Of a stretch of 64,000 nt of DNA, positions 56,536 to 64,000 are shown piece by piece. Numbering within the stretch: position 1 is the stretch's first letter; every line of letters begins with the position of its first letter. The position numbers and the translations under genes were made by a program. The stretch is from Prostheceraeus crozeri. Taxonomy: Eukaryota; Platyhelminthes; Polycladida; Euryleptidae. The stretch is from the NCBI GenBank assembly GCA_907163375.1, contig CAJQUW010008944.1, positions 62,001 through 126,000 of the forward strand, read 5' to 3'. Below the pieces are notes generated by a model. That model was not told the DNA's origin, did not search any database, and saw only the letters and a list, made by a program, of their open reading frames with translations.

Positions 56536-59034
56536 AATTGTGTGATGGGTGTTCTTTTTGAGTGATTCGAATGAAAAATTTTGAAAATCGAGTTTTGAAA
56601 TAAGGATGTTGTTGTGGATTTTTCCATTGAAAATTTTCGTTCATTCTAACATGGAGAGTCCGAATCAAGGTCCGGAAAATCACTTAGACCATTGTGACAA
56701 TGTGATTTGAAAATCGTGGAGATCAATCTATCTAAATGAATTGTCACTGTATCATCTGAATGCCCTCATTCTAGTGCTTTCTAATGTTAATTTGGCCAGT
56801 TCATTTTCAGTGAAGATTTCTGACTAAAAATGTGATTAGCTGAAAAAATCATTTCTAATTGAATTTATAACGATACACGCTAATGTTTCTACTTCGTTGC
56901 ACTTAAATTGGTAGACCCTTTTCAGATTGCGCTCATACGAAAGGTGCATTGATTATTTTCATCCTATTTTTGATAAATAAGAAGCTTAAGCTATATATGT
57001 CTCATAATTATTATCGAGAATAGCAAAGTCCGTCAATTAAATTGGTCTGCTGAAATAGTCCTCAATATGAATGAAGAACTCGACACGGGAGTCAAATTCC
57101 AGTGAGTCAGTGTGCAGAGCTGGTAGTGACGGAATACGCGTAAGATCTCAATAAGTCCTCTGTCTAGTCTTCTCAGCTGAGCGTGCATTCCCTCGACGGT
57201 GTGATGAATAGAAACTGTGGGAAGGGCTACCCACGGTTGCCAATCAGCCAGTCCAGTTGAGCATAGTTTTTCCTAGCAGCACAATCACGTGGAACTCGAT
57301 CCGGTCGCTTCTGTCTCAGGGTAGCGATTGTTCGCCAACAAACAACAGAAAATGACCGGTGCGCTGTGTTCCAGTACATCGAAGTGTGTACAAACATGAC
57401 ATGAAATGACCCTGCAAACCATGACCCTCGTGAGTCTTTTCATCGATTTGAAATGGCATCAAATCAGATCAAAAGCATCCATTCGAACTAAATCTATCCC
57501 GACGGCATATACACCGCGCATGCTCTCTTCACTTGAATAATGATTCTTATAACACTGAATGCAACCGATTTGCACATTCTCGGCCTGGGCATGTTATGAC
57601 TACCTTTGGCCATGTAAACTGTAGTTTTTATAATCCTTGTACGGTAGGGGGCAGATTTGGCATATGACACATGAATTCTAAAGTTACTTGTTTTAATTTC
57701 ACTATAGGTGCTATCTAGGCACTTTGTTGACAGCATCACAACTATTTTTAATTGACTTATTATGCAGCATAGAGAAACGCTTGTAATGGAGTCTACATAT
57801 CTCCTCTTTCTATGAACATGTTTCACCCTTGCTTGATCATGACTGCATCTGATTTTAAAACTAACAACGTCAAGTGCTCAATAATGTCCGCAATGTTCCA
57901 ATAATGTCCAATATATGGTGTTTTGTCTACTTTTTGCGGAAACGAGGGAAGAAAAATATTGAAGAAGAACTATTAAACATAAGTGAATATAACTTACATA
58001 TTCCGTATTCCTCACATCGCAAAGATTCAGAGGATGCCAATCATGAACAATTTTTGATTCACGATATCACTAATTTGTTATCAGTTCACTGATTTTTATG
58101 AACAATTATGTCGAACCCACGGTGCGCACAAAGCAACTTTTTTCCGGGATTGAAAAATGTTCCATGAAAACGGTTGGCATCTTCTGATGTAGTTTAAAGA
58201 CAATTATTTAGTTTTAAAACATGACATCAAAGTGCGTATATAAATAAAAGTAATTTAAATAATAATAAGGCAATTCTCACGCTTATACTAGTACCCAGAA
58301 CGCCTACCATTTCATGCATTTCATGAAACTGCTGTGTGGTGAAAATTCAATAATCTTCTCCAATGGCATAAGTTGACGAAATAATCAAAAACTTAACCAA
58401 CACGACCAGTACAGAGACGCCAGCCATCGTCCCATTCCTGTCCCTTCCTCCCGTACCGACCCGAGTTCACACATTAACAAAGTTTTTGTAAATAAAAAAA
58501 AGCAGAATTATTCAGACCCCTACTGAAGTCAGGGTCTAAAATGTGGATAACGGGAGTCTTGCACCGCTTTATTGATGAATGTTAGTTTGAGATTTTCGCG
58601 ACAATAGCTCTGTAAATAATTGTTTATGATTGACTGATTATTCTAAAATCTGCAAATAATAACGATGCATAAAAACACCCAAAATATCCTTCTATTTCAA
58701 GTGTCAACCTTATTATATTTCCTATATCTGGTGATTGCACTGTATCAGATTACGTACAAGACAGCTGATATATAAGGAATGAAATAACAATAAATGCATA
58801 TTATAAGGCATATTAAATGTTATGTTCGAAGGATGACAATCTGAATATACTCAACTGCGGGACAATTTTTGTTAGGTTCTAGCAGTTATCATCGGCTTGC
58901 AACAATAACGGTGGATTAACTCTCAGAGACCTGAGCTTTTTTCACACCCTTCTGTGACCTGTAGACCCCTTTTAACAAATTTCATGTTTACCTGCTTAAA
59001 TCGATAATCAAAACATTAGGAAAGTTGATTTTAA
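56536..59034. other. No gene recognised
   Basis: AT-rich sequence; the minus-strand frame at 57494-57826 (110 codons) and the plus frame at 57874-58092 show no motif. No repeat family seen elsewhere in the window aligns here. Confidence 0.4.
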
Positions 59035-59399
59035 AGACCCACGTCCGCCCAAATTTACCTACATTTTTTTCGTTTTTTCAAAAACGCAATCATGTTAATG
59101 TCCCCAATGTGGGTTGAATCTGTCTACACGCTCTGGCACAAACGAATTTGTTGTACCGTGGATCAGCTCGCAATCAAATCGCTGCTTTTCTTTCTCCAGT
59201 GATGACGTCATTAGTGGAAAATCAACCCCCACCCACCGCCGGCTGGGCCCCGTGAAAGTCTCTACAGCAGCGAAAACGCTGCATGGAGTAAACAGAACAT
59301 CGACCTGCTTTGCTTGCTCTGCATCAAAGTGACAATCTCTCTTCTCTCGTTTGTTAGCTAAAGGCTGCTTGGGTCATCATCCTAAGTGTGGTGTGAAAC

Positions 59400-59495
59400 A
59401 TGCCTCAGTCCTGTGCAGTTTTTTTTGGTTGGTGCAACACAAATAAGAAAATTCACCCAGATCTGAGTTTCTTTTTCCAAATACCCCGAAAATAA
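59400..59495 (+). pseudogene. THAP-type zinc finger N-terminus (transposase fragment)
   Basis: The ATG at 59400, 366 bp from the element's left end, opens MPQSCAVFFGWCNTNKKIHP followed by DLSFFFQIPRK, then stops. M-P-x-x-C-A-V, C-N-T-N and L-S-F-F-x-I-P are the hallmark start of a C2CH THAP domain, a DNA-binding module. The distance between the first two cysteines is longer than usual, which fits an insertion in the preceding T-run. The rest of the domain (AVPTF region, second C and H) is not readable downstream, so the gene is truncated. Confidence 0.6.
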
Positions 59496-59823
59496 TACTC
59501 TGACATCCGAAACAGTGGGATCTGAGGGTGATGAGCCAAGAGCAAGATCAGCATTGAAATAAATCATTTCGACCTCGTGAAAGAGGCCGGAGGCATTGAA
59601 TATCATCAGATCTGAGTGACCTCTAGAGAAAATTTCACAATAAACTCGAACACAAAAAATTTGCGAAAAATTCACGAATAAAACAACAGATGTACTACAA
59701 ATCCATGTATTGTATAATGTATTATAAAATATGGCCAGAAGCCAAAGAAGGACAAAGGCTATCAGTACGTTAAAGAGCATGCATTTATAGAAATAAACTA
59801 AATGTATGAACAGTCTTCACGAT

Positions 59824-60245
59824 CATATTCGTACTCCCCCCCGCCGCCCCCAAGCACCTCAAAATATCCTTTTCCCGCTTATTTTTTAATATCCCTTCAT
59901 TAAAAACTTTAAATCGATTTTTTGGGTAGTGTTATATTCCCAATTTACCCCCCCCTTTAATTATTGTACAAAGGACGTAAATATGATATTTATCTCTTTC
60001 CCCCAATTTTCACCCCTTATACCCCTTATTTACCTATTCCTATACAATATTTTCCTATTTTCCCTAATTCTTCTTTCATATTATTCCTTTCATCCCTCTA
60101 CTACATATCCCCACCCTCCCCCCTTTTATATTCTTCCCGCTCATATTTCCTACCCATCCCCCCAAACCCCCCCACGCAAAATATTAATAAAAGGGACGAG
60201 TTCTCACTATATCATCCCAACAAGTCCCCCCTGCCTACCCACAGC
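59824..60245. repeat. Pyrimidine-rich low-complexity tract
   Basis: About 400 bp dominated by C and T on the plus strand with poly-C runs (CCCCCCCGCCGCCCCC at 59837). It lies immediately 3' of the minus-strand gene below. The overlapping proline-rich frames here are composition artefacts. Confidence 0.85.
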
Positions 60246-60254
60246 ACAAACCCC

Positions 60255-61903
60255 ATCGCAGTGTCAGAATCATGAAAAGAAGACCCTTTATATTTCATTT
60301 CTGGGTCAGGATACGCCTTTCTGATATCTATAACCACACATGATGGAATGACTAGACGATTATGACGATTTGTATATCCAATGCACAAAATTACAGTAGG
60401 CTATATGTCGGTAAAGCTCTGTTGTTCGCTGAACTGCAAAAAAACCGGATGCTTTTGCCAAAAAGAAGCGTGCATGGCGATGGACATGTCTAGCACTCCC
60501 TTTTTTTGATTCAAGCAAGTAGCTTGAAAATCAGAGTTATAAGTGATACATCCATTATAGCGTTTTTCATCAACACTATTTTGTTCAAGGCAGCAAACAC
60601 ACTCTCTTGATGAAGGCATAACCTTTCAATTCACAGTTTATACATAAACACCATGGCGATGATGTCAATAACTGCCGTTCGTCTGGACAAATCACTTGAG
60701 GATGCATGTCCTCTTCAGTCTCTTCAGTTGGATGAGCGACACCTGCTTCAGAATACTCGCCTTTTTGTTTTCCTTGACACTTTACTGGGCTCAAACTCAT
60801 ACCCAGTTATTTCTTTAACTGTAATAAAATGACAACAATTATTCATAGATTTATTAATGAGAATGAGATCAGGATCTCAAGTGAGTATTTTTTTCACTTT
60901 CACCTATGTATGTCCTTATTTTGTAAAAGTGCTATTCATATTCATGTTCATGCGTAATTCGACATAAATTTTCATTTTTTTGAAATTATCTTGGAATTAG
61001 AATCACTCATCTTGAAGCGAAGACGATATATTGAAGGTTAGAATATAATGTGACCTGAGACTGATCCACTTCCGACTAAAAATTTGTGCCACGATGTTAT
61101 TTGTGAATGGCGAGAAAACAGTAATAATGTAAACTTAAAATTTACATGTATTTAGAATGATTTTGTGATTAGGTTACTCTAAAAATCTTTTTGGACGCTC
61201 TAACGAAAACCTCAATTTGAATGTGAAATATTAATAAAACCAGGTAACAGCAAAGTCTATTTTTGAGTTTTGAGTCCACTATTTTTTTGTCATTTTATTT
61301 TCTTTTTTGAGTTTGACACTTTAAAAAAAAGATAAAGAAAGTAGGATGCAACTGACAAATCTATTCAATGCAATTATTTTTTTGCATTTTTGAAGACACG
61401 ATTCGATGGGACACAATGCACTGGACTCATATCTGGTATCAAATTAATGCTATCTGGTTCCTCACCATCAAAAAATTGCGACAAAAATTTATCATCGTCA
61501 TCGGGTTCATTAGTTCATTGCGCCTAATTCATTCAGTTCATCGCTAATTCGTAATTCTGACAAAATCGTAAATTATGCTTGTATTAATGTAAAATATGAA
61601 ACTATAAGGGCGTTATCATAATACTGCATCAGAAATCTAATATGTGAAACACTCAAGTGAAATATCCTAAAATTATATCATCTGGTATCAATAAATGCGA
61701 TAAACATTTACCATCTTCATCGCGTTCATTAGTTCATTGTGCCTTATACATTCAGTTCATCGCTAATTCGTAGTTCTGACAAATTCGTAAATGATGATGT
61801 ATTAATGTCAAATATGAAAATTTGGGCATTGTCCAGACTCTGTATTATAAATCTACCGCACCAAAACGAAACAGGATCACTTACTTTCTTTAGAAGCTGC
61901 CAT
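60255..61903 (-). pseudogene. Spliced gene for a P2X7-ballast-like (P2RX7_C) cysteine domain inside the transposon
   Basis: Minus strand. Exon 1 starts with ATG at 61903 (MAASKE) and meets a consensus donor, AAA|GTAAGT, at 61884. Exon 2 begins after the acceptor TTTTATTACAG at 60819. Splicing is in phase: the one leftover base joins TT, and the frame continues KEITGYEFEPSKVSRKTKR. After a frameshift an acidic stretch (HPTEETEEDMHPQ) leads to PWCLCINCEL. After another shift MPSSRECVCCLEQ, GCITYNSDFQATCLN and VLDMSIAMHASF follow, then NRLVIPSCVVIDIRKAYPDP and MKYKG. These cysteine patterns, the GYxFEP start and the IPSCVV-IR-YP end match the zinc-binding intracellular 'ballast' domain of P2X7, which also occurs in many stand-alone invertebrate proteins. 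At least three frame breaks and one stop make this copy a pseudogene. Confidence 0.7.
61431..61855 (+). repeat. Diverged tandem duplication, offset ~219 bp
   Basis: The block ATCTGGTATCAA to AAATCTA (61431-61640) recurs at 61680-61855. Shared pieces include ATTCAGTTCATCGCTAATTC and GTTCATTAGTTCATTG (61505 and 61724). It lies within the inferred intron of the minus-strand gene. Confidence 0.85.
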
Positions 61904-62141
61904 GATCGATTGATTGGCGATTCCGCTTGCTGTTTCATCACAAAGGCGTCAGCAGGAGGCGAGTCCGCGGCTGATATCAATTTTTTGAGGCTATACTGTT
62001 GTCTGCTCCTTTGGACTTCCCCGAATGACGTCACGAGAATACTTTCATCGGCGCTCGTCCGTGTGTGTTAATGCATCTCGATACGAACGAATGAATATGC
62101 ACACAGGGTAACATGAAAAATTGGGCGGACTGGGTCTTTAA

Positions 62142-62860
62142 GTAAAACAATGATGTTTGCGTGTAGCAGGTCGATATAACTAATCCCATCCCTTGAGTGA
62201 CTTTCTTACCTCTCAGTAAACACATACAATGCGAAAATATGTGTTTTTTCCCCTTTTCCTCATTCAACGACATTTACCAAAGTATCAGGTGCACAAAGAG
62301 CCGGTTTTACGATGTTTCCAGTCGCCATGTAACCTCAGATAGCTGATTTTAATGAAATTGATTTATTCCATGCAGCATAGACCTTTAATTTGGCAGCTAA
62401 TTTTTTTTTTTTTTTTTTTATTTTTTTTTATCCAATTTTTCTTTTTTTTTTTTTTCAATTTTTCCATACCAATCGGACATAGACCTAAACTGATCCATAA
62501 TTGTAGCATTTTAACTAAATTAAAATTTTATCATTTAATCCCTTTGACGACGACAGGACTCTGTGACCCACTCGTTTGAAAGGACATTTTTCAAATTGAT
62601 TATCAAGTTTGTTAATTAACAAAATCGAAGATATGCTGAAGGACAGGGTTGGAAACCGGCAGGCCGGTTTTTAGTCCCACGACGGGCCGGCCGGTGTTTT
62701 TTCAGGCCTTTTTGTCAACTGCCGACATCACCAACTGCATCACTCGCTACAGCTCCCTCCCTCGGCAAGGTATTCTTTACATCACTTCTCTTTCCTACTC
62801 CTTCGAATCACACAGACAGCACCAAAGTATATTGGTTCATTATCACAAAAAACAAATGTT
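62142..62860. other. Flank with T-runs and a possible hAT-type left end
   Basis: Long T-runs lie at 62401-62460. At 62644 CAGGGTTGGAAACCGGCAGG with nearby GGCCGGCCGG has the look of a hAT terminal repeat, but the right end would lie outside the window or beyond the A-tract. No gene recognised. Confidence 0.4.
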
Positions 62861-63407
62861 AAATTAAAAATAAAAAAATAAAATTTATAAACATAAAAAA
62901 AAAAAATAAAAAAAAAAAAAAACATAAATTTATTAAAAAAAAAAATTAAAAAAATTAACAAAAATTCATAAAGAAAAAAATAATAAAAATAAAAAAACAA
63001 AAAAAAAAAAAAAAAAAATTAAAATATAAAAAAAAAAAAAAATTAAAAAATATTAAAAATATTAAAAAACTTAAACAAAAAAAACTTTAAATAAAAAAAA
63101 GAAAAAAAAAAAAATTAAAAATCAAAAAAAAAAAAAAAAAAACAATTATTAAAAAAAAACAATCAAAAAAAAAAAAACAAAAAAAAAAAATCCAAAAATA
63201 ATTTAAACAAAAAAAAAAAAATAAAACAAAAAAAAAAAATAAAAAAAAAAAAAAAAAAAATTAAAAAAAAAGAAAAAATTTATTAAAAAATAAATAAATA
63301 AAAAAAAAAAAAAAAAAAAAAAAAATTAAAATATTTAAAAAAAAAATAAAAAAAAAAAAAAAAACCAAATAATAAAAAAATATAAATAAAAAAAAAAAAA
63401 AAAAAAA

Positions 63408-63490
<83 letters not shown>

Positions 63491-63745
63491 AAAAAAAAAA
63501 AAAAAAAAACAAAAAAATAAATTAAATAAAAAAAAAAAATAAAAAAAAAAAAAATAAAATATAAAAAAAAAAATAAAAAAAAAAAAAAAAATATAAAAAA
63601 TAAAAAAAAAAAATAAAAATATAACAAACAAACGACTCATACTTTCAAAAATCAAAAACAAAAATCAAAAAACAACACTAAACATTGAACTAAAAAAAAT
63701 AACAAAAAACAAACAAAAATTAAAAACAAAAATAAACAAAAATAG
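62861..63745. repeat. A-rich tract (~880 bp), near homopolymeric
   Basis: Most of this interval is A, with scattered T and a few C and almost no G. It includes an almost uninterrupted A-run from about 63408 to 63489. This is far beyond any LINE poly-A tail. The phenylalanine-rich minus-strand frames are artefacts of it. It is either a true expanded A-rich satellite or an assembly or read-error artefact. Confidence 0.95.
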
Positions 63746-63765
63746 GCAGATATTTGTTAAATTTA

Positions 63766-63996
63766 TCACGGGCCAATCCTTCGACTCAGCTTTATCACCC
63801 GCCGTTGGCGCAATTTCTTTCGAAAGCATTCATCGTGACACCTCAATTCACATATTGAATTGATTGCCCCTCGCTTTGCCAATCCTTCCTTCGTTGCTGC
63901 TGAGGCTGTATGCAGATCGCCCCGCGTCCTCATGTTTGCCACAATATCGTAGCAACAAATGTCAGTCGGGCCCTCGGAACTAGAGTTCGTGACCAA
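63766..63996 (-). CDS. Candidate coding segment at the window edge, unidentified
   Basis: After the A-tract base composition becomes balanced. A 76-codon minus-strand frame stays open, with polar, coding-like composition (RGDLHTASAATKEGLAKRG and CELRCHDECFRKKLRQRRV). It may continue beyond the window. It could be part of a transposase, perhaps of the element whose end is at 62644, or a host exon. I do not recognise it. Confidence 0.3.
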   Translation of the reverse strand: MVTNSSSEGPTDICCYDIVANMRTRGDLHTASAATKEGLAKRGAINSICELRCHDECFRKKLRQRRVIKLSRRIGP

Positions 63997-64000
63997 GTAA

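Larger units (their letters stand above)
59035..62137. mobile_element. TTAA-flanked DNA transposon (3.1 kb), probably Kolobok
   Basis: Left end AGACCCACGTCCGCCCAA and right end (reverse-complemented) AGACCCAGTCCGCCCAAT are flanked by TTAA at 59031-59034 and 62138-62141. TTAA targets are made by piggyBac and Kolobok. A THAP-type N-terminus inside (59400) favours Kolobok, whose members encode THAP proteins. A second, minus-strand gene occupies the right half. The DDE catalytic core itself is not recognisable, so this copy is either non-autonomous or internally replaced. Confidence 0.75.

Noticed and set aside
59929..60324. 131-codon proline/serine-rich plus-strand frame
   Set aside because: Arises from the pyrimidine-rich tract; composition artefact.
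63261..63661. Long phenylalanine-rich minus-strand frames
   Set aside because: Direct products of the A-rich tract; not proteins.

Overview
The window looks like an intergenic or intronic stretch of an AT-rich animal genome that is almost entirely transposon-derived. I see no complete host gene, no rRNA, no CRISPR array and no convincing tRNA. The transposon set (CR1/Jockey-group LINE, Penelope-like element with a GIY-YIG nuclease, Tc1/mariner, piggyBac, hAT, PIF/Harbinger, a TTAA-flanked THAP element and many MITEs), together with the recurrent palindromic motif TAGGCCTA, suggests a marine deuterostome, most likely an echinoderm. That assignment is inference from composition and family content only.

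Layout. 1-4162: a nearly full-length LINE with one EN-RT reading frame broken by two stops and a 197-bp tandem duplication. 4.2-11.8 kb: mostly unrecognised sequence with three dispersed repeats and one LINE RT scrap. 11.9-14.9 kb: a TA-flanked MITE, then a 2.3-kb hAT-like element that contains a nested MITE. 16-17.7 kb: a decayed mariner-type DNA-binding domain and a piggyBac-type MITE whose related empty site lies at 26.9 kb. 17.8-22.4 kb: dispersed repeat families and a long inverted repeat. 22.7-24.8 kb: a Penelope-like element split by about 23 copies of a 53-bp tandem repeat. 25.3-28 kb: repeat copies. 29-30.7 kb and 32.2-33.5 kb: two further RT-family remnants; the second is a C-terminal piece with a possible restriction-like nuclease core. 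34-37.9 kb: a candidate host exon, a fold-back element and more repeats. 38.4-42.2 kb: a Harbinger transposase pseudogene, a MITE with an internal array of a 12-bp motif, and a hAT MITE. 42.3-46.9 kb: repeat copies and three MITE-like structures. 47.2-55.5 kb: a minus-strand LINE 3' end, then a 1.36-kb Tc1/mariner, a 2.7-kb piggyBac and a 2.9-kb hAT in series. Each of the three has visible ends and target duplications and carries a broken transposase. 55.5-59 kb: no recognised gene. 59.0-62.1 kb: a TTAA-flanked, probably Kolobok-type element. 62.9-63.7 kb: an extraordinary A-rich tract.

The most interesting unit is the 59035-62137 element. It has TTAA on both sides and matching terminal repeats. 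Near its left end is a plus-strand THAP-type N-terminus. From its right side runs a minus-strand, apparently spliced gene for a cysteine-rich domain resembling the intracellular P2X7 'ballast' domain. Both genes now carry frame breaks, but the splice phase across the inferred intron is consistent. The second most interesting is the Penelope-like element interrupted by the 53-bp array.

Nothing here behaves like a co-regulated gene set. The genes are separate transposase or RT genes, each inside its own element. Most are inactivated by frameshifts, stops or loss of catalytic residues. The elements appear to have accumulated by insertion into and next to one another.
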